Source: Yamagishiella unicocca (lineage: Eukaryota; Chlorophyta; Chlorophyceae; Chlamydomonadales; Volvocaceae). From it: a stretch of DNA of 64,000 nt. The stretch is from assembly GCA_003116995.1 (NCBI GenBank), contig BDSL01000029.1:930001-994000 (forward strand), read 5' to 3'. The position numbers were made by a program, and so were the translations under genes. Shown in pieces: positions 20,801 to 31,414 of the stretch. Within the stretch, counting starts at the first letter, position 1, and each line of letters opens with the position of its first letter. Below the pieces are notes generated by a model. It made no database searches and had not been told where the DNA came from. It worked only from the letters and a program-made list of their open reading frames with translations.

Positions 20801-23800
20801 CGCTAGGCGCTGCAGCTCGGCCGCGTGACCTCCCAGCAGACTGATGTGATCCTCCAGCATGCCCTGGTGCATGTCGAGGGAGGTCTCGTCCGCTGCCGCC
20901 TGAGCCTCACAGGTTATGAGACGGGCCCTCAGAGAAGTCAGGACGTCGTTGCTGATGCCGCCTGCGTTGCCAGCCGCGTTCAGTCCACGAGCCACGGTGA
21001 CCTCCGGCGCCACCGCGCCTGGCGGCTGCGGAGCCTCCTCATCACTGCTAGCAGCAGGTGCAGAAGCAGCGGCCGCAGCGCTGGCGGCGGCGGCGGCGGT
21101 GGTTGATGCAGAGAGGCGGCGCGCCTCCGCCGCCGCCTCCGCCGCCGCCGCACTCTCCAGCCTCATCTCCTCCACCCGCGCGGACAGCTCCCGAACCGAT
21201 GCGTCCGTGCTGGCGACGGCGGCGACGACAGCCTCCACGCTCCGCCGGGCGGCGGCGGCGTCGCCGGCGGCCTCCGCCAGCCTCTGCTCCGTCGCAGCCA
21301 CCGCCGCCGCCGTCGCGGCGGCCACCGCCGTCGGCGCCGACGACTCCATCTGCTCCTGCACCTCCGCCAGCTGCTGTAGCTTCGCGGCGTGCTCTTCCGC
21401 AGCCGCCGCCAGCTCCGCCACCCGCGCCTCCAACCATGACAGAAGTGGTTGGCCGTCGGCGCGGCCCGCCGAGGTGTACGGCACCAAGGAGTCCATGGCA
21501 GCCTGCATCGCCGTCGCGCGAGCCTCCGCCGCCTCCGCCGCCGCCCTGGCGGCCGTCGCGGCCTCCTCCGCCGCCTTGAGCGCCGCCTCCAGCGCGACCA
21601 CTCGCTGCTGCTGCTGCGCGGCGCTGCCCGAGAGCTCCTCCTCCCGGCCCTTGGACTCGGCCTGTACGACGACGTCTTCGGAGCCGCCCCGTACGAACAG
21701 GTCCGCCGGGGATATTCCCTTGAGCATCTTGCTGAGGTGCTGTTGGATCTGGCGCTCGAGCTGCTCCGAAAGCGCCGCCGCCACCAAACCCTCGATCGAG
21801 TCCTCCAACCCCTCCACTTGGGCCCTATGGTGGTTGGGCGGTTGGGCGGTTGGGCGCAGGCAGCACCTGGTGATAGGGGTGTGTCGCCGCGGTGCCTGGC
21901 CGAGACACCCTCCCGTGCCTTTCCCCAGGCCTCCGGAATCAACGCCGGCAGCCGCACCCAACGCAACAGCACCTTCCAGAACAAGCAACCGCGCCAGCAC
22001 CAACACCAGAAAGACTGTCAAGCGAAATGCCCCCTCGCTCTACCAGCGGCGGGCAGCGAGGACAGCACCCGCCCCTCACCTGCACTCCTCCAGCGCCAAA
22101 CCCTGCTGCTCCACCTCCTCCTCCAGTTGCCGCAGGCCGGTGGGTTCGGCGGCGGTCGCCACCTCACACGCCTCCACGCGCGCGGCCAGCATCTCCAGCT
22201 CGTCGATGGCCTGCTCCGCCGCCGCCGCCGCCGCATTGGCGGCCTCAGTGGCGCGCTGCGCGGCGCCGGAGGCGGCCACGGCCACGTGAGCCGCGTCCTC
22301 TGCGGCGTGTACGGACCGAGGGTCCTGCAGTACTGGCGGCGCCGTCACCGCCGCCAGGTCCGCCATCCTCTGGAAGACCTCCAGCCGCAGCTCCACGTGT
22401 CGGGCCTTATGCTCCTGCGTGACGGCCCCATGCCGTCGCGTGTTCACGTGCGGGGTCAGTTGGTACGGCTTGTCGCATGGCAGGTAGGTAGCGGCACTGG
22501 AGGCGGGGTGAATCCTAATCAGGAAATGCCCCGGACTATCGACGGGACAGCCTCCGGCCGATGCTTCTGCATCAAGTGGCATGGAGCCACAGCAGATCCG
22601 ACCCGCGGGTCGGTGCGGCAGCAGCAATGCATTGGCCGCTGCCGGAGGACCCAGCCACCACGCCTCCGCTCCCTCCAACAAAACCGTACGGCAGCGGCAG
22701 CGCACCTGTGACTCATCCTCCAGGGAGGCCACTCGCTGCATAAGCCCCGGCAGCTCCCCCTCGAGCGCCGTGGCAGCTGCTGCTGATGCCGCTGATTTGG
22801 CCTGCAGCTGCATCGGCTGTTGCGCGTCGAAGACGATGGGCGGCGGAGGAGATGACCCGTGGGTCGCGAGGAGGGCGTAGCCCTGGAGCGGGAGGTGGGG
22901 CACGTGGAGGGTTCAGAGGAAGCCCGTGGGGCGACACGTTGGGAGGAAGACGCAGGAGGGGGAGGCGGGGCGGGGGAAGGGTCCCGGAGGGACTTTGGCG
23001 GGAGGCGCAAAGCGGGAATGCGGTCGGGCCTGCAAGGGAAGGTCCCGGTGGCCGGTAGCCTAGCGTAGCAATGCCCAGCCATGCGAGGGTGGGGTGCACG
23101 TCACCTCAGGTGAATGCGGGCGCTGGGGGAGCAGGGGGGGTACTGCCGGCGCTGGGGGAGCAGGGGGAGAGTTTGGCTTGGGGTCCTAACGAGGTGGCAC
23201 CCGGACCGCAAACCCACCTGCGGCAGTGTGGCGATGCCGGTTCGACTCCGCTGGAGCTGCGCGCACATCGCCGGGGGGTAGCGTGAAAACCAGGGTGGGT
23301 GGGTGGAAGGGACAGGGCGGAGGGTAAACCGATATCAAATGGGGAGAGCAGTAAAGCGGGTGTGTAGAGGCTACGGTACATTCCGGTGAGACGGCCTGGC
23401 AGCAGCGGCCCTATGTGACCTCACATGGGGCCTATGTAGGGCTCACATGGGCCCTACGTGACCCCACATGGGCTCTACGCGGCCCACATCAACGCCGCCC
23501 CAGCACCGCCTCACAGTCGCCTCCCTCGTGCGACTCCCGAGCCGCAGCGGAACCTTGCCATGGTGGCTTGAGGGAACCCGCCCATCAACCCCCGTTCGAA
23601 GCCTGGAAACGGCGTCGTACCCACATGCTTTCCGCGCCCCGCTCTTCCCCGTCCCGCCCCGCCCTGCCTCCACCACCGCTCACCAAGGGCCGCCTCCCCG
23701 CCAGCAGGGGGTCTGCCAGCAACCCTCCCTCGCCCGTCGCTGGGGACGCGAAAGCCTGTCGCGGCGGCGGCACCGGTGTCCTCAGCCCACCGCCGCCGCC

Positions 23801-26800
23801 GCCGCCGCCGCCAGCGGCGTCTGCCGTGACGCCTCCCGGCTCCGTACGCGCGGGCCAACCGGCCGGTCCAGGGAAGGACGCCGCCACCTTTATGCCGGTA
23901 GCCATGACGCGACCCATCGGCGCTGTGGGGTCCGAGAACTTCCGCTCGTACTGTGGTGTGGTTGGATGGCAGCGGCAGGCAATGCGGTGTGGGGGTGAGG
24001 CGAGTGGCTGGGCGACAGGGACGAGCGTTGACCACCCTAGGTTACCCCAAGGCCGAGGCGGAAGGACCTGACGTCTTGGAATTCATGGTGCCGCTCCGTG
24101 CCTTACACCAGGCCAGATAAGCGTTTTCCGCACCATGCGCCGGGCTCCCTCGACTTGTTACATGCGAACCGTATTTGCTAGGTGGTAGGTTGAGAGGGGC
24201 TTCACTCGTGTACCCTGTACCGTTCCGCCAAATTGAAGCCCGTCCTGAGGCTGATGTTGGGTGCTAGCCCACCAAACGACGCCATCAAAGCAGCAATGAT
24301 GACATACGTGCGCCTCCGAGCTGCGAAAGCGGCAGTAGTCAGGGTGGTCCAGGTTGCGGGGCCGCACCTTGGTTTGCTGGACGCTGGAGACGCTGGTCCG
24401 AACGGGTGCTTGGGGTGCGGAGGGCAGCGGCAGCAGGCGGGGCAGTCGCGCTGCGGCCTCCTGATCGCTGTGGTAGCCCACCTGTCCCTCGCCAGTCACG
24501 CTGGCGGGATGGCTGCGGCCGCCGCCTTGCAGGGGCGCGCGCTGCGGGCCACGGGGGCGCGGCGAGGTATTATAATCGGTTACAAAAGAAAACAATTATC
24601 TGGCGGCGGCGTCGAATGGTTACCACGCGAGAGGGCATGAAGAAATCGATGAGCAATACCGGTGCGGATATGCGGTGGCCACGAGGGCGTGGCAGAGGCA
24701 GTGGGGTCAAGGACAGGAGCAACAAGACGGGTTAGTTACAGTAGGTGGGTTAAGGAGGCTATGCGGGAACCATCGACAGATCCAAATCTACGCCAACGGG
24801 CAACCACATAGAAAATTGAAAAGCGGGTGAATGACAGGCTATGCCAGGCACATACACACATCACGTGTTGGGACCCCTTGCGACTTCCCCCACCCGAGCC
24901 CCCGGCCCCGAGCCCCGGGCCGCCTACCGGCGGCAGTGACTGCAGGGAGGGCTGTTTCTTCTTGATCTTGGCCCCCAGCTGGCTGGCTGCCGCCCACACG
25001 TCCGTGCCGCCGCTCTCCTCCTGCAGCCCGGCCAGCGCGCGCAGGAAGTTGAGGTAGTTCATCTTCCGGGTGCCCTGCGGCTTGCACTTCGCGAACACGA
25101 CCCCCACGGACACTGCGGTGAGCGGGCCTGCAAGGACGGGGGAGAGGGGATCCATCCACCTTGGTGGTTTCGGAGCGATGTTTTTTCCTTGAAGTGGATG
25201 GGTGCGTGGGTGCGCGGGTGCAGGCGTTACATACATGGACGATGGACCCGATACGGTACATACATGGACGATGGACCCGATACGGTACATACATGGACGA
25301 TGGACCCGATGTCGGCTTCACTCGAGATCAAATCCGGAAATCCCGACGGTGACTGGCTTTCCGGGCCCACCAGTGTGCTTTCCGGGCCTGCTCTGCCCAG
25401 CTCCCCAAAGGCCCGCGCCGCCTCACCTGTCGGCTGCATCAGCCCCAGCTCCGTAACCAGGCGCTGCAACTGGCTGCCGCTCATCCTCGGTTCGGCAAAA
25501 TCGTCGTCGCTCACCAGCCGGCCCTGACCCGGTCCCACAGCGTAGCGGGCATACACGCGGCGCAGCAGCTCGGCTCGCTCCGAGCCTGACAGCGACAAAT
25601 ACGAGGTAACGAGGACGGCAGCGACCCGGCCAGGGCAGGGCAGGGCAGCTCGGGCACTTGAGGAAAGGGGCAGGGAGGAGTGCACGGAGGCGGGCGGGGA
25701 CACCGTACGCCGCGTCTATGGATAGCAACCGCAACGACAAGAGCACGGTTGCCGCATGAAGGAAGGGTTCCCTACACGTACGGCGGCCACGCTACATCCG
25801 CCCAGCAGTTGCCACCCGGCAGCCACATCGCCGCCCGGTCGGTACGGCAGCCCCGTCCGCTCGACAGCGCTGTGCAGCCAGGCTGGGAGCCTGACTCCGC
25901 TCGCCCCGCTCTCACCCGGGGGCACCCCGGGCAGCCGTGAGGCGGCCCGGATGCGCTCCTCCCTCGCCGCCTTGGCCTGCCCCCAAGCCAGCTGGTCGCA
26001 CAGCGCGATGAACACGTGGAGCGCGTACAACCGCTTGCGGTTGGCCCAGTCGGGGGCCAGACCCAGCACCTCCCCTGCGAGCGAAGAGGGCGGGGGGGTG
26101 CGGGGCGGTGTGTTTTGTTGGGAGGGGCGGCAGCCTTGGATCCAATACCGCAGGTCCACTGTCGTACGGGCAACGCGACCGTACAGTAATGTGCGCCGTA
26201 CCGCCCGCAGCCTCATCACGGCATCGAATGCCCCTCAGCCCTTGCCGTTCGTGGATCGAAGGCTCGTCGGGTGAGCCCCTCAGGCTCTGGGTGCAGCACC
26301 TTCTCCCCCGATGGTTCCTGATACAGAGGGCCCCGGCCCCTCTTCCCTTTGGCTCTGCTTCATGTGTACGCACGTGCTCGGGCTGGTATGCCCCTAAAAC
26401 CCGAAGGTTGCGACGCGGGCGTCATTTCGTCCTCCTTCCGCTTCCACAACACGTCCTCCAAAACCCGCGATTACCCCCACAGGCAGTGCGGGCCTGTGTC
26501 CACTCACCCAGCTGCCTGGCTGAGATGCCGGTCATCAGCCCCAGCTCCTTGAACGCAGCAACCATGCTGTCGGGGTCAATCCGGTCGTCGTTGTCCGTGT
26601 CGTACATACGGAACACGTCAGCATATCGTACGGAAGCCGGCACGGCGCCAACGGCTGCCGTCGGCGCCGGTCTGGCCGCAGCCGCAGACTTGAAGGACGA
26701 AGAGGACGACACGTCCGGTGGGGGATAACGGTCGAATCCGGATCCGGGTCCAGGCACGGGTCCCGGTCTAGGTTCAAATCTAGGTTCTGACCTGGGATCC

Positions 26801-27741
26801 GGTCGGGATTGGGATCCGACTCCGGCGCTCGACTCCATGGAAAACAGCGGCCCTGAAACAGCCTCCCCCCTAGCGTCGAGCTCCTCGCCCGACCCCTCCA
26901 AGTCCAGCTCCGCCAACAGCTGTTCGATTCCCATGGACTGCGGTTGCGGAGCGGATCGCTGCTGCTGCCGCTGCTGCTCCTTCTCCCGCTGCTGGCGCTG
27001 CTGTTCCTGCTGCTGCTGCTGCTGCTGCCGCCGCTGCTCTTTCTCCCGCTGCTGGCGCTGCTGTTCCTGCTGCTGCTGCTCCTCCTTCTCCCGCTGCTGG
27101 CGCTGCTGTTCCTGCTGCTGCTGCTGCTGGCGCTGCTGCTCCTGCTGCTGCTGCTGCTGCTGCCGCTGCTGCTGCTCGCGCTGCTCCCGCTGCTGTTCCT
27201 GCTCCTGCTGTTGTTGCTCGCGCTGCTGCCGCTGCTGCCGCTCCCACTCCTCCGCCAAGATGGACTCCTCCAGCTCCAAATCCCCCTGATCCGAGCCAGT
27301 CTCCGGGGAGGCCCAGCGGTCGGACTGGCGCCAGGGCTCCGGCGATTCTGAAGGCTGCGGCTCTAGCTTGCCATCATGGGGTTGCTGCTGCTGCTGCCGC
27401 TGCTGCCGCTGCTGCTGTTGCCGCTGCCCCTGCTGTTGCTGTTGCTGTGGCAGCTCCTCTGGAATCCTGGCTGAGGGCCCCCGCTGGTCGTCGCGGCTGA
27501 AGCCGGCGTCCGGGCTCGGAGCAAACAAGTCCTCAGACGGCGTTGGGCTTGGTTGCTCGGCCGTTGGATCTGGATCCAGATCCTGCCGCCGACCCGCCGG
27601 CGAGGCGCTGGCGGCAACTTGCGCGGGGCTGTCCGGCGCCACTGACCCAGGGGTCGAAATGCGGGTTCCGGAGCGCCGCGAGGAGGTCTGCACCTGCAGC
27701 GGCGGGCGGGGAGATGCGCCGTCCCGGCTGGCGGAGGACAT
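17894..27741 (-). CDS. Gene B: EF-hand-like / p25-alpha / long coiled-coil protein
   Basis: Coding exons, high to low: 26508-27741, 25916-26074, 25427-25585, 24928-25127, 24368-24541, 23684-23950, 22706-22882, 22080-22414, 20726-21824, 20545-20643, 20293-20349, 19991-20158, 19606-19743, 19005-19127, 17894-18214. Phases fit at every junction, giving about 1,570 residues. The ATG at 27741 (MSSASRDG) follows a pyrimidine-rich leader. Residues ~60-320 are Gln-rich. An EF-hand-like loop (DTDNDDRIDPDS) closes the first exon. A p25-alpha domain spans the next three exons (LLRRVYARYAVG, FAEPRMSGSQLQRLVTELGL, VVFAKCKPQGTRKMNYLNFL). The rest is Ala/Glu/Gln coiled coil. p25-alpha proteins bind microtubules or tubulin; a cytoskeletal or ciliary scaffold role is inference. 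Alternatives: an upstream exon beyond the acceptor near 27807, and a further 3' exon using the donor at 17992 instead of the stop at 17894. Same order and phases as gene A. Confidence 0.82.
18364..18626. repeat. 33-bp minisatellite in gene B intron
   Basis: About eight near-perfect copies of a 33-bp unit (GATCAGCCTCTGAGGTGGGA plus 13 bp). 33 bp is a codon multiple, so all six frames stay open and give false ORFs such as RTLLPPTSEAD repeats. It lies between the exons 19005-19127 and 17894-18214. Confidence 0.9.
19152..19292. repeat. GGT/GGC-rich minisatellite in gene B intron
   Basis: Imperfect copies of GGTGGTGGTAGTGGTGGCGG separated by GCGCGGGG blocks, in the intron upstream of the exon at 19005-19127. 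Confidence 0.8.
20461..20544. repeat. 17-bp minisatellite at a gene B exon edge
   Basis: Five copies of a 17-bp unit (GCAGACCCAACGAAAAC) abut the 5' splice site of the exon 20545-20643. The donor there (GTCGTTGG) is non-standard because it lies in repeat sequence. Confidence 0.85.
23398..23492. repeat. 21-bp minisatellite
   Basis: Four imperfect 21-bp copies of CCTATGTGACCTCACATGGG-type sequence in the gene B intron between 22882 and 23684. Confidence 0.75.
25226..25314. repeat. 29-bp minisatellite
   Basis: Three near-identical 29-bp copies (ACATACATGGACGATGGACC plus 9 bp) in the gene B intron between the exons 24928-25127 and 25427-25585, inside the p25-alpha coding region. Confidence 0.85.
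26950..27460 (-). repeat. CAG/CTG-rich coding tract (poly-Gln)
   Basis: Long GCTGCTGCT-rich stretches on the plus strand read as Gln/Arg/Glu-rich repeats (REKEQQRQQ motifs) in the first gene B exon. Antisense frames give spurious Cys- or Leu-rich ORFs. Confidence 0.85.
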
Positions 27742-28093
27742 GGAAAGGAGCGGGGGCGGGGGATGCGGCTCCAGGGGAGGCAGATGGCTGGGTGCTCCCG
27801 CCTGCGGTGCAGGTTGTAGCCGCGCGGAGCCGCCAGGGTGGGTGGGTGTTTGCTGGTCGTATTGCTGCGACCAGGTCCTCAGTGGTTGCTGCTGTGGTTG
27901 CTGTTGTTGTTGCTGTTGCTGCTGCTGCTGGTGTGCGGAGGGTAAATTCAGCCGGCGTGAGGATTCCGTCAGGTGGCCTGCGAGTGACAGCCAGACAGAT
28001 GAGGAGGAGGGAAGGCGGCGAAGGAGGGAAGGCGGCGAGGGCTGAGGGGAGGATGAGGGCGCAACGTAATGGAACCATCAGTATGGACCCAAT

Positions 28094-28500
28094 ATGGTGG
28101 ATCCCATGTGGTGGATCCCGTGTGGTGGATCTCCCATGTGGTGGATCTCCCATGTGGTGGATCTCCCATGTGGTGGATCTCCCATGTGGTGGATCTCCCA
28201 TGTGGTGGATCTCCCATGTGGTGGATCTCCCATGTGGTGGATCTCCCATGTGGTGGATCTCCCATGTGGTAGATCTCCCATGTGGTAGATCTCCCATGTG
28301 GTGGATCCCACTGTGGTAGATCTCCCATGTGGTAGATCTCCCATGTGGTGGATCCCATGTGGTGGATCCCATTGTGGTGGATCCCATTGTGGTGGATCCA
28401 TGTGGAGGATCCCATTGTGGTGGATCCATGTGGAGGATCCCATTGTGGTGGATCCATGTGGAGGATCCCATTGTGGTGGATCCATATGGAGGATCCACAC
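28094..28500. repeat. 16-bp minisatellite with BamHI/BglII-like cores
   Basis: A run of a 16-bp unit (CCCATGTGGTGGATCT) is followed by higher-order units alternating GGATCCCATTGTGGT and GGATCCATGTGGA. It lies upstream of the gene B start, in its leader intron or promoter. Confidence 0.9.
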
Positions 28501-28576
28501 CATCTGCGATTGCTTGCACCCTAGTCAGTCGCCCGCCCAAGGAGGGGAGCGGCCATCCGTGCATCCTCGGGCTCGC

Positions 28577-28798
28577 TCAAGCCGTGCCGCCGCCAGGTGG
28601 TAACAGTCGCAGGGTAGCCATACCGGGCGGCGCTTTGCGGCTGACACCGCGGGAAAGCGGCTGTCTGGACGTCTCGGGCTCTTCTTGGGTGCTGTCGATG
28701 AGCTCAGGCACCGCGGAAAGCGGCCGCTGCATATGAGCGGCGGTGGAGCCGCTGCGGGGGTCAAGGCGACGGTCGCGGCCGCCCGTGTGGTCCTGTAG
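28577..28798 (-). CDS. Isolated exon upstream of gene B
   Basis: A CCCTACAG acceptor at 28799 is followed by an open frame with MQRPLSAVPELIDSTQEEPE and SRQPLSRGVSRKAPPG, ending at TGA 28577. It could be the terminal exon of another gene. It could also be a 5' exon of gene B if spliced at the GTATGG donor after KAPP; the phase 1 end would then need an intermediate exon. Undecided. Confidence 0.35.
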   Translation of the reverse strand, partial: LQDHTGGRDRRLDPRSGSTAAHMQRPLSAVPELIDSTQEEPETSRQPLSRGVSRKAPPGMATLRLLPPGGGTA

Positions 28799-29052
28799 GG
28801 CAGAGAGGATTTTGTGAGGAAAGCCTGTGGGTCGGCGCTGGCTAGGAAACCGATGAGGAAAATGTTTGGTATAAATACACGTTGGGACGCATGCTGGAGA
28901 ACTTAGGGCAGGAGAAGGGGGGGAAGAGGCAGGTGAGTGTGAGGGACACAGGTTATATGGATGATATGGAAGAAGGGGATTGCAGTTGGCCACCGGACGA
29001 CGTCGTCCGGCTGCAGTCGTTACTGAAGGGGGGGATGGGCAGCCCAGGGGTT

Positions 29053-29391
29053 TCATTCGTTTACACTAGTACATTTACTGCCTTCATAAAGAGTATAAAT
29101 CATGTTTTTCTTGAAAGCTGGACGGTTTGCGAATAGCGTGGCGTCAGTCTGAATGTGGAGCCCGCATGCATGGTGGTCATCGTCCAAGCAGCCCGCACGA
29201 ATCACAAAGTTTGCCTCATAGAAGACGTTGCTCGTCATAAAATTCAATGGACCGATGGCCAGTGTTGACCGTATAGTTGCTAAACTTCTCCTTACGACCA
29301 TCGATGGATTCACCTCGCCGGCATAGAAGGTTGAAGGCGTGGCCGGCTCGAAGTCTGGCTCGTAATATACGCTCCCGTCGTCGTCGTCCAT
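29053..29391 (-). CDS. Unknown 112-residue ORF in A+T-rich island
   Basis: A true ATG at 29391 follows an A+T-rich leader (AATAATAAAATCC). The product begins with an acidic cluster (MDDDDGSVYYEPDFEPATPS) and continues with MTSNVFYEANFVIRAGCLDD and FKKNMIYTLYEGSK. Composition is unlike the host genes, with no introns or repeats. No family recognised. It sits in the gap between genes A and B, with A+T-rich DNA on its upstream side. A viral or transposon origin is possible but unproven. Confidence 0.45.
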   Translation of the reverse strand: MDDDDGSVYYEPDFEPATPSTFYAGEVNPSMVVRRSLATIRSTLAIGPLNFMTSNVFYEANFVIRAGCLDDDHHACGLHIQTDATLFANRPAFKKNMIYTLYEGSKCTSVNE

Positions 29392-29399
29392 AGCTTAGG

Positions 29400-30060
29400 A
29401 TTTTATTATTGACACGGCTCGTATGGGCACGCCGGCCCAGGAGCTGCAGCCGCCCACTAAAGTGCACCTCTTTGTGCGAGCCAAATGATACATAGGCCGA
29501 TTTGCAAGAGCGAAAGGTTTACGATCCAAGCGCCAGCCCACATGGACTTCGCCCGACTGGACGCGAGCCGAGCGGCTAGGTATTTAACAATATGGGCGGG
29601 GAGCAAAGCTTCTTTTTATTAAATTTTATGCGAGGTACTAAAATTACATAAGCCAAGTTACGACATATCCTCGACTGCGGGTACACCGCCACGTACGGAT
29701 ACGAATGGCGCGCTCTTCGGCCTGGATAATGAGTCATTCCGTCAGAGCTGCGTAGATCAACACCTTAGGTAGGCATCACCGGCCTCTCGAGATGGCTCCG
29801 TCCGCCTAACGGCGCCTCCACCCTTCCCTCCCCCGCCACCCCATATGCGCTCCTCTTCCCACAACAGATAACGAAGGTAAAAGACACATAAGCCAGCACT
29901 GCTATACTCCTTTCTTGGGGTCAGAAATGCTCAGTTGGAGGTTCTGCTATCCCATTGTGCCATGCTGCTTGCAGGGGTCTCGGAGCCCCCCCATAACCAT
30001 GCAAAACCTCATCGCACTGTAGCGCAGCGTCAGGTGGTTAGGACAGCGCCCAACGCCTAG
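29400..30060. other. A+T-richer intergenic stretch
   Basis: Includes TTTTTATTAAATTTTATG near 29612 and other A+T blocks unlike the host sequence. No coding sequence assigned. Confidence 0.3.
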
Positions 30061-30112
30061 TCGTGTCAGCAGATGTCAGCTACCAAATGGCACGCCCCAA
30101 CAGCAGCAAACC

Positions 30113-30800
30113 TTACTTCTCTGCCCAAATGCTCCAACCTTGATATGGTGGTGACGATGGTGGTGGCGACGCTGGCCACGTAGGATAGCTCATGGTTTGC
30201 GTAGCTAATAACGTCTACGCTTTCAGGATCCAACAACGGCCGTGGAAACTGGAAAGCGACCCTGACATCAAAATTATCAAGATCTGCGTCCAAGCAGACA
30301 CCCCCCGCTGGCTTGTCGCTCAGCACGCCATTGCGCACGCACCAACCGGCCACCCGCTACGAGCAGCTTAAACAGGCACCCACGGCGCTGGTCACCTCGC
30401 CGCCGGATACGTCGCTTGGGTGCAGCAACATCCAAAACCCATGTTTCACTCATCAGCCCTGCCACCAGCACATCAAAAACCTTACAAGAGCTGTTCAGCC
30501 CCAACGGAAAGCAACCGCCGTGTCATCGCAACGTCACACCCCGCTACATCGCCGTACTGATGCACCGTGTAGAGCATCCACTTGCCCTCCTCGCCTACTC
30601 CTTCCGCAATCGACGGGCGTCCATTGCCGTTTCTGCAGATCCCGCCGTGGCCACGTCGCCGTACACCAGGGCCATATACCCCATTCCTGGGGTCCAGACT
30701 GTAGGTGCGACGCGGGTCACCCTGGCTGCAACTCAAACCCGGGGGCAGCTTCATCCCCTGCCGACTGCGCCCCATTTTCTCCGCTACCACAAGGTTTTCA
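30113..30800 (-). CDS. Two exon-like blocks of an unknown gene
   Basis: Block 1, about 30486-30790, contains EGVGEEGKWMLYTVHQYGDV and MTRRLLSVGAEQL and ends at a GTAAGG donor. Block 2, about 30113-30353, contains LDADLDNFDVRVAFQFPRPL, DVISYANHELSYVASVATT and SRLEHLGRE, and ends at a second GTAAGG donor. The acceptor for block 2 is unclear (CTCGTAG near 30357 is a candidate). No family recognised. The sequence is not coiled coil, so it is unlikely to be part of gene A, which ends upstream at 31415. 5' and 3' exons are missing. Confidence 0.4.
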
Positions 30801-31414
30801 ACAAGATCTCGGCAACCCGTCTTCCCTGCCCCGTCTTGCCCGCCCTGAGAGCTGCGCGGCTGAGTGGTACTAGACCCTACTCATCGACCCGCGGGACGCC
30901 TGCCTTCGAAACCCCCCCACTAGCCGCTTCTCTCCCCAGCAGAGGGCGACGCACCCCTGCTGGCCAGCATCTTGGCAAGCGTACTGGGGGAGGCCGGCCT
31001 GCGGGCGGGAGGGCGGCAGGAAGGGGCGCCACCGGTCAGCCAGCCGGTGCAGAGCTCCGGAACCCCCGCGCGCCCCGCAGTGGGCCTTATGGCAGGAAGG
31101 AGGAGACGGGCGCACGTCGCGCCGCCCCCTCCTGTAAGTTGCGCAAACCCGTCGAAACCGTGTTGCGCTGTGCCGTACCGATGTGTAATGTCCTGATAAT
31201 TCCCATGTAATGAGGTAATAAGGGGTATGCAGCTCCACCCCATCGCACGGCTACGGTATCCGATTGGGTTCCTGGTTGTAACATACTGGCAACGGATGAG
31301 AGGCAAGGATGCGGTGGACTTGGCATGCGCACAAGGTGGTAGGCAGCAGGATCACGTGCCAGGCCCGGCCCCGACCCGACGCGCCCCCCGGCGCTCAGGG
31401 AGGCGCTGCCAGCC

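Noticed and set aside
20916..22711. Long plus-strand ORFs (Ala/Ser-rich, Arg-rich) opposite gene B
   Set aside because: Shadows of the 20726-21824 and 22080-22414 exons; no start context or splice logic of their own.
26837..27351. Plus-strand Cys-rich and Leu-rich ORFs
   Set aside because: They are CTG-repeat translations antisense to the poly-Gln tract of gene B, not metal-binding or membrane proteins.
30416..31210. 264-codon plus-strand ORF
   Set aside because: Low-complexity Arg/Pro/Ala reading across two minus-strand exon-like blocks with proper donors; the minus strand is better supported.
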